In this document: one piece after another, positions 1 through 11,830 of the stretch
Numbering within the stretch: the first letter of the stretch is position 1
How the letters are laid out: the number at the start of each line of letters is the position of its first letter
NCBI GenBank assembly: GCA_907164885.2
Contig: OU015497.1
Location: forward strand, 67,428,077-67,492,076
Direction: 5' to 3'
Length of the DNA stretch: 64,000 bases
Source of the DNA: Dolomedes plantarius
Taxonomy: Eukaryota > Arthropoda > Arachnida > Araneae > Dolomedidae
Notes under the pieces: model-generated
What the model saw: the letters and a program-made list of their open reading frames with translations, nothing else
Database searches by the model: none
Told to the model about the DNA's origin: nothing
Position numbers and translations under genes: made by a program

Positions 1-130
1 AAATAGAAATTTTCCACTTTTTATTCGATGGAAAGTAACACTTCCAGGCACTCAAACGTTCCAGGATGTGTGAATGAGTGTAGTTTTGATTTTCTACATC
101 CCTGACTGCTCTTATTACATCCTCTTTAAA

Positions 131-660
131 GTAAGATGGTTCAGATAATCAAAAATCACTTACCGTACTAGGTATTGCCTTTTTTTTATTAATATTGAAT
201 TATAATTTGGCACTATAATGTTATTTAGTGATTAAGAGTAAGATGGTTCAGATAATCGAAAATCCCTTACCGTATTACGTATTGCCTTTTTTATTAATAT
301 CCAATTAAATTTTGGTCACTATGATGCTATTTAGTAATTAGGGGTAAAATGGTTCAGATAATCAAAAATCACCGCACTAGGTATTGCCTTTTTATTAATA
401 TTGAACTTTATTCTGGTACTATGATGTTATTTAGAGATTAGGAGTAGCATGGTTCAGATAATCTAAAATCACGGTACTAGGTACTGCCTTTTTATTAATA
501 CTGAACTATATTCTGAAACTATGATGTTATTCAGTGATTAGGAATATGATGGTTCAGATAATAAAAATCACTTACCGTACTATGTAAGTGAATAGTACGT
601 AGTGTATCCCCTTTTTTAGTACTATTGAATTATATTCTGGTACTATGATAGTATTTAGTA
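131..660. repeat. Tandem repeat, ~105 bp unit, five copies
   Basis: Five head-to-tail units start at about 131, 238, 344, 444 and 544, each opening with a variant of gtaagatggttcagataatc. Each unit then carries a version of accgtactaggtattgcc, a T-rich run, and a 'tattgaattatattctgg' segment. The period drifts from 107 to 100 bp, so this is a short, diverging array. No coding potential is seen. The origin is unknown. Confidence 0.85.
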
Positions 661-2089
661 ATTTATTTTTTATATAACATGATTCACAACTTCCTAAAAA
701 TCCTGTTTACATTTACCCCATTCAGGAAACTTTTTTGGGAAATTGTAAATTGAATCTAGCTTGAGTCTATCTAGTGAATACCTTTACATCACAGAATAGC
801 TAGTCAATAAGGAAAATCATATTTACCTTCATTTTGTTCAGTATGAGCTGAAGTTGTCCACAAAATAAGGATTGTTTCTAAACCTTTCAAAACCGTTTAA
901 AAAACTTCTTTGAGGAAAGAAATAAATCTCAAATATCAATAAATAACTTCCAACTAGAATATCAACAACACTAGGCAGTTATGGAGGGAAGTTAAAGACA
1001 TGATGTAATGACAATATAACCAATATTTCCTGCATAAAGAAAAACAGAAATTCTCCTCTCTGTTTATAATTATCAACTTTGACCCTATTTAAACTATGTC
1101 TTTAAATAAGTATTTTTCATTGTTTCATTATAAAATAAAACATGATTAAGGATTGAAGGTTTCACATTTTTGCTCCTACAGTAAAGGAAATATAAAGGAG
1201 TTTTAAACTTGTCATTCTGGATTACTTTATATAGACGTAAGAAAACTTTTTATTTATTTTGAGTAAAGATTAAAAGAGATTAGAGTAATTATATAGAGGA
1301 AAGTTCAAGTAGAATGTTCAAAACCAGTGTTTCAACTTCCATTTTCTGAATCAGTTAAATAATTACATAGTAATTTATAATCTACAGATTATATCCATCG
1401 CAAAATTTTGAAATGTTCTTACGGGCATTCTTTGAGATCCATTGGGTCGAACAAAGCATCTAAGCACAAAGAGCTTTTGTTCGAGCACGGAGCTTGTATT
1501 TAAGTTTTCTAAAGCGAAAATCATTTCTCATGCTCTCACTGCTTCTGAATTAGATTTTTTGGGGTAGAGCATTTATTTAAACTGAATAAAGTATTGTCTG
1601 TAATTTTTCTTATCTCTAGAGCATAATATATTTTTCAGAATCAATCCAATCTCCAGGTTTTTTTTTGGTTCCTCGTTAAGAAAATAAAATTGCATTTCAG
1701 CGCGTATAAAGGCTTTTATTATTCTGTACTCTTTTAATACATAGAGGAATGTGTCATTGTTATTTTACAAAAAAAAGGTATCAGGCAGTTTAAGTGAAAC
1801 TGGAAGGCGGATCAATATTGCAATATCTCTGTAAGTCTTTAAAAAAATAACGATTTATAAGAGAATAATTCATGTGGGATAATGCATTTTTATGAAGTTA
1901 AAGGCAAAATTACATTGAAGAAAAGTAATAAAATGCATTACGTGAAATATTCCCTGATCCTATATACCTTTGATATACATATGAATTCTCCTAAAACTAG
2001 CATTATATTGTACTAGCATTGATTGTATATTGTTGCTTTTTTTCAGGTTATACATATTTTTACAAAATATAAATATCTACATTCATATA
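661..2089. other. AT-rich sequence without recognised features
   Basis: No open reading frame, terminal repeat or RNA gene was recognised. A short inverted repeat (tcgaacaaagc against gcttttgttcga, 1447-1483) is present, but short hairpins like this are expected by chance in a window of this size. Confidence 0.5.
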
Positions 2090-2966
2090 TACAGGTCTGA
2101 ATCTGAACAAGTGGGCAAAACTTTACGGGGTGATAGAACGCAGCTGTACGAGCAATATTCGTCATAGAATGTATGGTCGGATCGCAAACGGTGAGAAGTT
2201 AAAAGGTAGTTTTCCACTGTCACATTTAAAGAATTAGCACAAGAATGAGAGGAGATACTGAAGAAAACATTTTATTAACAGGAATGTAATTGATTTACAT
2301 GGTCAAAGAAATTGTTCAAAAGAGCTTCCGCCAGCTGTAATGTAGGCTTCACACCTGCGGGATAGGTACTGACGCACTTTTGCGAAGACACCAGGCATTT
2401 CCTGAATATCACTGGCAACAACGGCAATCCTGGCGACTAGTTGCACATTGGTTTCAATGGGGTACTCGTAGATTAGGCTTTTCATATATCCCCACAGGAA
2501 AAAGGCCAAACACGAGAGATCCGGCGATTTTGGTAGCCAAGATATGGGACCACCTCGACCAATCAATCGCCATGGGAATATTGCATCTAAATTGTTCCGC
2601 ATATCCAAGCTGAAGAGTGCAGGCGCACCCTTCGTGCTGGGACCACATTCTCGACCTGATGTGGGTTGGAATCGGACGCAGCAGCTCCGGCAACACCTCT
2701 CGTAGGAATGTATGATACGATTCGCCGTTCAGACGGTGTGGTAGTAGGTATGGTCCAACCAAATGGTCATGGAGGATCCCTGCCCAAACATTTACGGAAA
2801 ACTGCCGCTGGAACGAATGAGGACGTGTGGCATGCGGGTATGATTTACAGCGCCACCTAGCACCTCGCTGTTTGCGTTCCGCCGATACTTTCTATGACGA
2901 ATATTGCTCGTGTAGATGCGTTCTATCACCCCGTAAAGTTTTGCCCACTTGTTCAGATTCACCCTG

Positions 2967-2968
<2 letters not shown>
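2090..2968 (-). mobile_element. mariner/Tc1-superfamily element with deleted 5' half
   Basis: Terminal inverted repeats of about 75-80 bp bound the element. The left end (2091-2169) and the reverse complement of the right end (2890-2967) share gaatctgaacaagtgggcaa, then ctttacggggtgatagaacg, with one small indel. TA lies outside both ends and a (TA)n(TG)n tract follows the right end. The element is only ~880 bp. The transposase reads on the minus strand but begins inside the catalytic domain, so the DNA-binding half has been lost by internal deletion, while both TIRs remain recognisable. Such a copy could move only with a transposase supplied in trans. The superfamily is confident; the exact family is not. 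Confidence 0.85.
2303..2860 (-). pseudogene. Transposase remnant, IS630/Tc1/mariner DDE domain
   Basis: The minus strand encodes the last ~185 residues of a cut-and-paste transposase. Recognisable blocks in order are FSVNVWAGI, VGPYLLPHRLNGESY, a degenerate WSQHEG and SPDLSCLAFFLWGY, ending ITAGGSSFEQFL. A frameshift near 2570 separates the frame holding WSQHEG from the frame holding SPDL. The block positions match the second and third acidic residues of the DDE/D triad. From family knowledge the expected residues are Asp in the 'QHDG' block and an acidic residue before FFLWG; here they read Glu and Ala. With the N-terminal helix-turn-helix half also missing, it cannot be functional. The 'FFLWG' signature is mariner-like. 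Confidence 0.8.
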
Positions 2969-3009
<41 letters not shown>

Positions 3010-3018
3010 TTGTTTGTT
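2968..3018. repeat. (TA)n(TG)n compound microsatellite
   Basis: About ten TA units run directly from the right end of the mariner-type element into about twelve TG units and then TTTG/TTTA-type repeats. Other DNA elements in this window are flanked in the same way. Confidence 0.9.
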
Positions 3019-3020
3019 TA

Positions 3021-3500
3021 TTTATTTATTTACATATTATGTACTATTTAATACTATTATATGCATTATACTATTATATTATACTATATATATATTTAAT
3101 ACAATTATACTAGAATATGAGACCCGTTTTTATTTTCATATATAACTAGGAAAGTAAGTGAGGTATTGTATACCAACTTGATATCCTATTAATACATCTA
3201 TTTTACTACATATAACAATGACAGGAAATTGAAAATAACCTTACAATTTTCTTGTATGAAATTATAAACAGAAGTTTCTATTTTTGGGGTCTAAAAAAGT
3301 AGTCCTAATATGAAACCCCCATTCTACAACTCTAAATATGAATTACAATTACTGAAAAGTTCGTAAAAACAAAACTGTACACAATAATTAGCTAACAGTT
3401 ACCTATATACACTAATAGGTGAAAAAGAAATGTGACATTTTAAACAAATTAGTTGGTTTACACTACAGGTTTTGTTTACTTTTTGTTTTAAATTCAAACT
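3021..3500. other. AT-rich sequence without recognised features
   Basis: No coding or terminal-repeat structure is supported. The short phrase aatatgagacc at 3114 recurs at 4039, which might mark the ends of a decayed element, but this is weak. Confidence 0.35.
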
Positions 3501-3502
3501 TT

Positions 3503-3745
3503 CAACATTGTTTACAAATAAAAAGTTCGTCAGCTCCACAATCTTCATGGGCCCACCTGAAACACCTTCTATATTGACGCCACTGCTCTCCCCGTTTGTC
3601 TTTTGAAAATAAACAACCACAAAAAGGCATTCAGCGTCGTTTTCATCAATGCTGTCATCACAGCTGTCATGGTGAGAAAGTGTTTGAACATCATCAACTG
3701 AGCTCAGATCATCATAGTAATAATTAGGCTTATTCGTTCGCTGTT
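3503..3745 (-). pseudogene. C-terminal Cys/His-rich fragment, probable pogo/Tigger-like transposase
   Basis: The minus strand reads an acidic stretch (SVDDVQTLSH, DSCDDSIDENDAECLF). After a one-base frameshift near 3627 it continues in an adjacent frame as CGCLFSKDKRGEQW, RWAHEDCGADE and FICKQC, closing with TGA at 3503-3505. The spaced CxxC, C...HxxC and CxxC pattern resembles the PHD-like zinc finger at the extreme C-terminus of many pogo/Tigger (DDE_1) transposases. No DDE domain was found upstream, so this is a detached tail. The family assignment is from memory of the motif; a host PHD-type gene fragment is the alternative. Confidence 0.5.
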
Positions 3746-4160
3746 TTTTTTAACTAGTGTTGCATTTTTATCCATTCTGAATTTCCCCTTCGTGTAGGGA
3801 CCCCTTTACCCTTTCCTTTTTCCTTTACTGTTTCCTAATTTTTTTCTTTTTTATCTTGATCACCCTTTCTTTGTTTATTCGTTTGATTTCTTATCTTTTA
3901 AGTCAATTCCTTTTTTTTCCTGTAGGAAACAAAGTTTTTTTCGAATATGCTGCAGTTATTTTATTACTGCTATCTTTTATTGCATCTGCAGCTTCAGAGG
4001 AAAGAAGGCTGTGAGAGTGAAAACTAAAATGCATAATATGAGACCCTATCTCATATTAGGCATCATTTGGAGTCTCACATTGGACAGGACCATGTTGTTG
4101 AACATGCCAACGAATTTTTTAGGTTAGGATTGACTTTAGCTAACAGGCGTGTTTTCACTC
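3746..4160. other. T-rich low-complexity stretch and a 10 bp hairpin
   Basis: 3746-3960 is rich in T and in ctttcc/tttcct runs. At 4037-4061 the arms taatatgaga and tctcatatta face each other across a 5 nt spacer. No gene is recognised. Confidence 0.4.
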
Positions 4161-4546
4161 CACATTTATAGCTACCTATCCAATATTAACAAGTCGACGA
4201 GCACACATTCAGGAAAAAAAAAATACTGCACCTTTGTGTGCGCTTGAAAACACTCGCCTGACTCACCGATTACGAATGATTCAATAGACCACTGTTTTTC
4301 GCTCCATTCGCCAGACGGCAGCACTTTATATATCGACGAGTCAGGTCACAGGACAAAAACAGTTACAATTAACAAAACTATACACAATTTTGCGTCTTTA
4401 CGGTAGCCGTCGCCACCACGTTATTATTCATAACCTCTTTCTTTCGCGGCGTCTTTTACTCTCTCCCGTCGTGCATTCAGCGTAGCACGACAGGCGAGAA
4501 AGCTTCTGATTCGTCGCGCGGTGTTGCCACAGCTTTCTTCCAATAT

Positions 4547-4585
<39 letters not shown>

Positions 4586-4690
4586 TGTAGAATTTTAAAA
4601 CACTTAAGCTCCGCGAACTCGTGAGTACATGGACACTCTAATAATCAAATCACGTCCGGGTCACCAAATTGTAGCAATGATTTATGAATG
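4161..4690 (-). mobile_element. Possible Gypsy-type LTR retrotransposon relic (primer-site motif)
   Basis: Reading the minus strand, 4656-4673 gives TTGGTGACCCGGACGTGA. I recognise this as the sequence that commonly follows the 5' LTR of Mag-like Gypsy elements, where the minus-strand primer tRNA binds. Further along, after a (TA)n(TG)n tract, 4546-4160 is GC-richer and contains gatatataaagtgctgccg, which looks like a TATA-box promoter. No gag or pol sequence and no paired LTR could be matched, so the assignment rests on one motif. If right, the downstream body is deleted and the upstream LTR is interrupted by the Tc1 element at 4799. Confidence 0.35.
4548..4584. repeat. (CA)n(TA)n microsatellite
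   Basis: About eleven CA units run into about eight TA units. Confidence 0.9.
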
Positions 4691-4798
4691 AATTTCTATA
4701 ACTACAAAAAGAACTGATATTTTTAATGCGACAAACTGCTTATAAATTTGACATAAAAAAGAACGCACGAACAACAATAATTATAATACACACATATA

Positions 4799-6177
4799 CA
4801 CTGCTGGCCACCCAAATTGCAACACCAAGAAAGACAAGAGATATTACAACAAAAGTTATTTTGTAGATAACATGTTGACCAAGTATCAAATGATTAAATT
4901 TATAGACTTCTGTGAAGTGTGGTTCCAGCCAAAATCAGTAGGCAGAGTAGCCGCCATTGTTGGAGATCACCGCTGCCACACGCCTCGGCATTGATTCAAA
5001 GAGACTTTGGATGAGTTCTTAGGGTACAGCAGACCAAGATCTGCTGTGGCAGCTGGGGATGGAATCTGGGTCAATCGTAGAGCAACCATGGACCACATGT
5101 TTTCTATCGGCGAAAGATCCGGAGAGCGAGGCGGCCAGGCAATTCAATCTGGCGATTGACGAAGAACCGTTGGACAATGCGTGCCACGTGTGGTCGCCCA
5201 TTATCCTGTTGAAATATGGCTGTGGGCAAGCCCTGAAGGTAAGGAAGGACAACTGGCTCCAACACCTCGGAGATGTAGCGCTGGCTGTTTAAAGTACCGG
5301 CAATGCGTACTAGAGGTGTGCGAGAGTGATATCCAATACCGCCCCATACCATAATACCCGGTGCAGGACCAGTGTGGCGGTGCATAACGCAGCTGTTCAG
5401 CATCCTGTATTCACGGTGTCTGCAGACTCGAATGCGACCATCGTGGTGTTGCAGACAGAAGCGTGACTCGTCAGTAAAGACAATTTCATTCCATTCTGCC
5501 GTCCACATCCTTCTGTCATCGCACCATTGGCCTCTGAGACGTCTGTGGTTCTGCGTCAAGGGTAGACAAAGCAATGGACGTCTTGCGGACAGATCACTCT
5601 GCTGTAAACGGCGTCGAATGGTACGCGTAGACACTGGATGATGCGTTACAGACTGCATGTGCTGTGCTATGGTTCGTGATGTAACTGAGCGATCCGTCAC
5701 TGCCCTGCGCACAATTTGCCTGTCATCACGTGAAGTGGTGCGCTGAGGTAGATGCGATCGAACACGCCGGTCCGTCGTACCCTCCTGCATCCAACGATCA
5801 CATATCCGCATTACAGTTGTTTGGTTTCGTCCAACACGACTACCGATTTCCCTGAAAGATAATCCACAATCTCGGTAGGCCACTATCCTTCCTCTGTTGA
5901 ACTCGGATACTTGATCAAAAGATGATCGCTGTTTTCGAGGAGGCATAATTGATCGTTTTTTGAAAAAACCACAAGAAAAACACAATTGCCGAACTTGAAA
6001 TCGTCGAAATCTCCAAGCCTTAAATAGCGCTTTGAAGTGGCGCCACAGGCGCGCATGATGTGCGTCTGCGCTAAAATTCTAATCATTTGCATATCTCACC
6101 TCCGCTAATGCATGTTGTAAATTTCATGTTATTTGCATGTTTCCTTCAGAGTGTTGCATTTACAGTGGCCAGCAGTG
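4799..6177 (-). mobile_element. Tc1-like DNA transposon, full length, inactivated
   Basis: Ends are defined by inverted repeats: cactgctggccacccaaatt on the left and, reverse-complemented on the right, cactgctggccactgtaaat. They are flanked by the TA target duplication (4797-4798 and 6178-6179). The total is 1379 bp, within the usual Tc1 range. One minus-strand transposase reading region fills most of it, leaving about 140 bp at the left end and about 230 bp at the right end. A short (TA)n tract abuts the right end. Confidence 0.93.
4935..5946 (-). pseudogene. Tc1-like transposase, broken by two small indels
   Basis: The protein opens at MPPRKQRSSF (ATG 5944-5946), the usual kind of Tc1 start. 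An in-frame upstream ATG at 5985 would add 13 residues. The N-terminal third is a paired helix-turn-helix DNA-binding region (SEFNRGRIVAYRDCGLSF, GRNQTTVMRICDRW) followed by a basic linker. The catalytic core shows FTDESRF, VWGGI and QQDNGRPH. A small deletion near 5140 shifts the frame, so the SPDLSPIENMW block with the catalytic Glu lies in another frame. A second indel near 5030 shifts it again before SMPRRVAAVISNNGGYSAY and the stop at 4935-4937. All three catalytic acids survive, but no single frame carries them. Cut-and-paste transposition is the family role. Confidence 0.9.
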
Positions 6178-6179
6178 TA

Positions 6180-6910
6180 TATATATATTTATTTATTTAT
6201 TAATTTATATATTTGTAGAATTTCTACTTTTTCTTTTATCTCTGACTCTCAGATCCACGTCAGCCTTAATAGAACGCTTATACAATAAGCTGAATTTGAA
6301 ACTAAAGAAGTCCTTTTTTTATCTTTTACATATCAATCGGTGAGAAGTTTAGAAAAAGTGTAAATGCGTAAATACTGCATAAATCATATTTCTTCTACAT
6401 ACTTATTCTTTCTGTCCTTTAAGAAGTTTAAAAGTCGAAAGATTTCATGATAATATTGTAAATTTGGTCTTATATTATATAAGCTCATTCATTTTTATTC
6501 CAGTAGATTCAATTTTTCCTTTTGGTTGGCATGAATTGAGCACGAATTTCCAGCACTTATATCTAGTCCAGTTGCAAACACAAGGCACAGAAAGATTATT
6601 TTTTGGACGAATAAAGTCAGATAGGCTACATGAAAGAATAACACAAGGCTTGAGAACAAAGGCAAAAGGCTTACAATACTACAAACTAAATCTGCTTACA
6701 TTCTCCATAATCCGTTCAGCATAGAGAAAAAAATTATTTGAAGTATAAAGGTTTCATATAGCATTCATTTTTTACCAGTATAGTAAATTCTGCAATAAAT
6801 ATTTTTTTGTTTGAAAAAAAAATATGAAAACCTCTGTGGAATATGATTTTTCATGAATTTAGCTTACAGATGTGAATCTAAGATATCTGAAAGTGTTTTT
6901 CCAAGATTAT
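6180..6910. other. AT-rich sequence without recognised features
   Basis: Contains TTTA-type low complexity next to the Tc1 element. An 86-codon open frame at 6464-6724 has no motif I recognise and is not supported as a gene. Confidence 0.4.
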
Positions 6911-7018
6911 TTCAAATTCATCCGATAATATTTGTAATTTAGAAAGACCATGTTAAAAATTAATTATCAAATTCATCCGATAATTTTTATAATTTAGAAA
7001 GATCATGTTAAAAATTAA
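6911..7018. repeat. Two-copy tandem duplication, ~54 bp
   Basis: The phrase caaattcatccgataat, followed by tttagaaaga(c/t)catgtt and aaaaatta, occurs twice in a row at about 6913 and 6968 with a few differences. This is a young local duplication. Confidence 0.8.
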
Positions 7019-7029
7019 ATATAACTCAA

Positions 7030-8187
7030 AATAAAATTGAAAGTAACACACCATTAAATTCATTACATTAACTAAAAATTAGGTTTTTATTTAAATTTAA
7101 ATTGTATTCTATACATCTTAACATATAATCTGTACATACAATACCTCTATGAGTAAAACTGAAGCATTACATTGAAAATTTTCACAATAAAAGTTCTAAA
7201 ATAACATTCAGGATTATGGTACCTACTCTTAAAAATAAGTTTATACTCCAAATTACTTTTCCTAATCGGAACCCGTATGCTTTAGTACCATAATTTTGCT
7301 GTTCACATTTAGATAAAGCGAAATGACACTAGATAAAACTAAATTTAGAAGAAATATCTTAATTAATTTTGAAACATTTAAAATTAATACTTACACACCA
7401 TTTATAACACTTGACTAATCATGAGAGATTAGATTCCTTTTATTTTAAATTCTAATCCATACAGCATAAGATATAAACTGTGAAATATCCCTATGAACAA
7501 AGCTGAAATATTTCGTTGTAAAATTTTGTAATAAAATATTTATAATACAATTCAGGATTATGGTACCTACTCTTAAAAATAAATTTATTCTCAAAATTAG
7601 TTTTCCTAATCGGAACACACATACTTTAGTACCATAAATTTACTGTTCACAATTAGACAGAGCCAATTGAACTAGATAAAACTAAATTTAGAAGAAACAT
7701 CTTAATTAATTGTGAAACATTTAAAATTATACTAACACACCATTTCAAACCCTTAATTAATCATGAACGATTAGACTCCTTTAATTTTAAATTCTAATCC
7801 ATACAATATAAGATATAAACTGTGAAAAAAACCTGATGAGTAAATCCGAAATATTTCGTTGAGAAATTTTATAATAAAATTTCCATAGTAAAATTTGTAA
7901 TTAAACAATTTGCCCTAAAAAGTAAATGTATATTTCAAATACATGATACCAGTCAGAACTTATATGCTTTTCTACCACAATTTTTTCTAATCACAGTTAG
8001 ATAAAGCCAAATGGAACAAGATAAAGCTAAATTTAAAAAAAATAATTTTAACAAGGAAATGTTAAGTATGAAATAACATTTTAGCAATGAAATGAACACA
8101 AACATTTAAAATTAAAACTGTAACACCATATCATACACTACATCGTTCAAAAAATATTTCATATTTTTCAAATTGCAATAGATACAA
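7030..8187. repeat. ~345 bp satellite, left part
   Basis: Units are anchored on ggattatggtacctactctt at 7211 and 7555 (spacing 344) and a degenerate third near 7905. Each also carries gataaaactaaatttagaag and atccata(c)agcataagata-type segments. The array is interrupted at 8187/8188 by a Helitron and resumes at 11876. Units differ by many substitutions and indels, so the array is old. No function is visible. Confidence 0.8.
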
Positions 8188-8870
8188 TCTAATATATAAA
8201 AATGAATGTTTGTATCTCTGTAATTGTATAGAAATCCACAGTTTAGGAGCAACGATCGTGAAATTTTAAATACAGGCGTCTTTAAAAACAGCCGAGGGTC
8301 TGAGGAACTTCAAAAATCGAAATTAATTACCGTTGATTTTTAATTAATAAAAAACCACAATTTTGAAACTAAATGTAAGCTGTTACACTTTGTGGCATCA
8401 TCCCTCTGAATATGGCGTCCACGTTAGGGTTAGCTGAAAGCGAGCGAAAAGATAAAAATAAATAAAATAAAAAAGTTTCAAGTTATATATTAAACCAGAA
8501 TAATAAATGAAAATAATAATCTTTCAAGTCAGATTTTATACTTTAAGATATTTCAATTAACGATCGTCGTTTATTTTCGCCGTGTTATTTTGTAAACAAA
8601 CGTTCTCTGTTGCCATTTTCATTTCAGACATTTCTTATTGAAACGATGTAATGCGTAGTAAATGCGTTAAATATTTCTTATCTAAAATTTATATTTTAAA
8701 ACATTTCAGTGAAATTAACATCGTCTTCAGATTATAAACAGACGTTATTTGTTGCTATTTTCATTTTGGAAATTTCTTATTAAAATGATGGAATTCTCCG
8801 ATATATTTCCATAGTGGAGATTTAGACACATTACAGAATTTAAAAAAAAAAAAACCTTTTGTGTAATTTA

Positions 8871-9306
8871 TATATTTGTGTGTGTTTAATTATTTCAAGT
8901 GACTCTAAAGTGGGCGTGGCATTTTTTCCACTAGCGTGAAAAATCAGAATAATATTGAATTATTTATTTTTTTTTTTTTGCTCATCAGACGACAGTAGCA
9001 GCGAGTGGCAGTAGTTACACAAGTTTGAATTTGAAACATTGTTTTGTTGCTTCCTAAAAGAAGCAATAATCCGTTACTGTATTTTATATATTTGTGTGTG
9101 TTTAATTATTTCAAGTGACTCTAAAGTGGGCGAGGCATTTTTTCCACTAGCGTGAAAAATCAGAATAATATTGAATTATTTAATTTTTTTTTTTTGCTCA
9201 TCAGACGACAGTAGCAGCGAGTGGCAGTAGTTACACAAGTTTGAATTTGAAACATTGTTTTGTTGCTTCCTAAAAGAAGCAATAATCCGTTACTGTATTT
9301 TATATT
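8871..9306. repeat. 216 bp tandem duplication inside the Helitron
   Basis: Two nearly identical copies start at 8871 and 9087. Both contain tgactctaaagtgggcg, then ttccactagcgtgaaaaatc, the agacgacagtagcagcgagt segment and gcttcctaaaagaagcaata. The very few differences suggest a recent duplication compared with the satellite around it. Confidence 0.9.
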
Positions 9307-10149
9307 TTTCTTAATTTTATAATTCTCGATGTGCTTTTAAAAGCATAAAAATTAGTATATCTTAACTAAAAAGAATCAGTCTAAACTTAAGCACAGTTTT
9401 GCGATTTATTTACGGTTAACTATGTTTGTATTTAGCTATTCCATTTGTTTGTTTTAAAAAATGATTTTTTAAAGGTTTTTTTTGGTGCTTTATGGTAAAA
9501 TAGCACTTAAAAATTAAAAAAAAGAAACAAAAACTTAACTGTAAATAGCATACTTTTTCTATAAATTGGTCAATTTGAAGTAATTTTTATTGAAATTTAG
9601 CTAAAATGCCTATAACTGCATAAAAATCTCAATGCTACTATTTTAATTTCCCAAGCACAATTCTAAAAATGTTATAAAATACGCAGCCCTACTTTCCGAT
9701 TTAGTACAAGAATTTAAAATTGATTTCAGGACTTCAGGGAAAATAAACAATTTTTGTTTTTTCATGTTTTCTATTCTATTTACAGTCGATATAGATATAA
9801 TGCTAGCAAATTGTCAAATGGAATGCATAGAGTTGCAATCTGACATTTAACTTAAAGAGAAATTCAATCGAGTCTCTTTGTTGTACTCATAAATCATATC
9901 TGCCCAGATATAAATATCCTTCACTGCATAGTCAAGCGTTATTCTGGTCATCAACGTTTGGAAGCACGTACATCTGAGAACAACTATTTTCAAGAGTTTC
10001 AACTATTTTGAAGCACACTAAGAGTCAAATTAGAACCAAAATTTATTCGTTGTTTTTTAGTATTGATGTGTATGACATTTCCCATCCCTTTTTTATACTA
10101 TGTTTAATTTTTCATGCAGAGTTCACAAGGCAAAAGACAATTTGACAAT

Positions 10150-11830
10150 TTTACTTTTCAGCTTTTAGTGATGAAAGGCTGAATCTATCTAAATTCTGAG
10201 GTGTATATAACATTTCACATGTTTTTTTCCTATGCTATTTATACTGTGTTTAGTTTTTAAGTTGACTTTGGTTAACAAACATTCATATTGAACCCCGAAT
10301 CAAGAAACGAGAAACATAGTTTATGAAGGTACTTCAGATGATATTTGGATCAGTTTAATTGAACAGAGATTTATATGGAGTTTAATAAGGACAGAATGTT
10401 TCTATTATTGCTACAGAATCTTGCATTTATGGTGCGTGTAGCCCAAACTGCAGATTTCTGTTAATTTTTTCATCAGTCAGTGCCTTTAACAAATACTTTA
10501 ATACTTTATTTATATATTTTTTTGGCTACAGAATCCTGCATTTATGGAGGTATTTATATGGACAATTAGACATTTTTACTTTTAAGCTTTTAGTGATTTA
10601 TTATAAATGTATATATTTTATGATATTTATACTGTTATTAAATCTATGTTATTTATACTGTGTTTAGTTTTTAAATTAATTTTTGTTAACAAACATTAGA
10701 CAATTTGACATTTTTAATTTAAACTTGAAAAATGAAAGGCTGAATCTACTAAAATTCTGAGATGTGTATAACATTTCACATGTTTTTTTTAAATGTTATT
10801 TATGCTGTGTTTACTTTTTTAATCAATTTTGTTTAACAAACATTCGACAAAATGACATTTTTACTTTTCAGCTTTACTTTTTAAAACTCTTAACTTTCCA
10901 AGAGACAATTTGACATTTTTTCCTTTTCAGCTTTTAATGGTTTATTATAAATGTATATATTTTATGTTTTACTTTTCAGCTTCTTTTGCTCCAAAGATGA
11001 AAGGTTAAATCTAGATGAATTCTGAGGAGTTAATTATAAATTTATATATTTTTATATTGGATTTTTTAAAAATTATTTGGGTGTATAACATTTCACATGC
11101 TTATTTTTCTATGTTATTTATACTGTGTTTAGTCTTTAAATTGATTTTGGTTAACAAACATTCGACAAATTGACATTTTTACTTTTCAGCTTTACTTTCC
11201 AAAAGACAATTTGACATTTTTCCTTTTCAGCTTTTAGTGGTTTATTATAAATGTATGTATATTTTATGTTTTACTTATCAGCTTCTTTTGCTCCAAACAT
11301 AGAAGGTTAAATCTTGCTAAATTGTTTAGATTTTAAATTGATTTTGGATAACAAACATTCCACAATTTGACATTTTTACTTTACAGCTTTTAGTGGTACA
11401 ATGATGAAAGACTGCATCTAACAAAAATACTGAGATATGTATAACATTTCACATGCTTTTTTTTTTTGGCTATGTAATTTATACTGTGTTAAGTTTTTAA
11501 ATTGATTTTGGTTAACAAACATTCCACAATTTGACATTTTTACTTTACAGCTTTTAGTGGTACAATGATGAAAGACTGCATCTACCAAAATACTGAGATA
11601 TGTATAACATTTCACATGCTTTTTTTTGGTTATGTAATTTATACTGTGTTAAGTTTTTAAATTGATTTTGGTTAACAAACATTCCACAATTTGACATTTT
11701 TACTTTATAGCTTTTAGTGGTACAATGATGAAAGACTGCATCTACCAAAATACTGAGATATGTATAACATTTCACATGCTTTTTTTTGGCTAATTTATAC
11801 TGTGTTAATTTTTTAAATTGATTTTGGTTA
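10150..11830. repeat. Minisatellite of the Helitron 3' half, ~160 bp unit
   Basis: The phrases ttgacatttttacttt(t/a)cagc, gatgaaag(g/a)ctg, ataacatttcacatgctttt, tttatactgtgtt and gattttggttaacaaacatt recur in fixed order. The last three units are regular (cacaatttgac at 11361, 11525 and 11685; spacings 164 and 160). Earlier units are shuffled or truncated. Short minus-strand open frames here are by-products of the repeat. Confidence 0.85.

Noticed and set aside
4548..4584. Z-DNA or regulatory CA repeat
   Set aside because: Ordinary compound microsatellite; nothing in the sequence supports a regulatory role.
6464..6724. 86-codon gene
   Set aside because: No domain, no promoter or splice context, A/T-driven composition.
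8871..11830. Possible CRISPR-like array
   Set aside because: Units are adjacent with no unique spacers, and the sequence is eukaryotic satellite.
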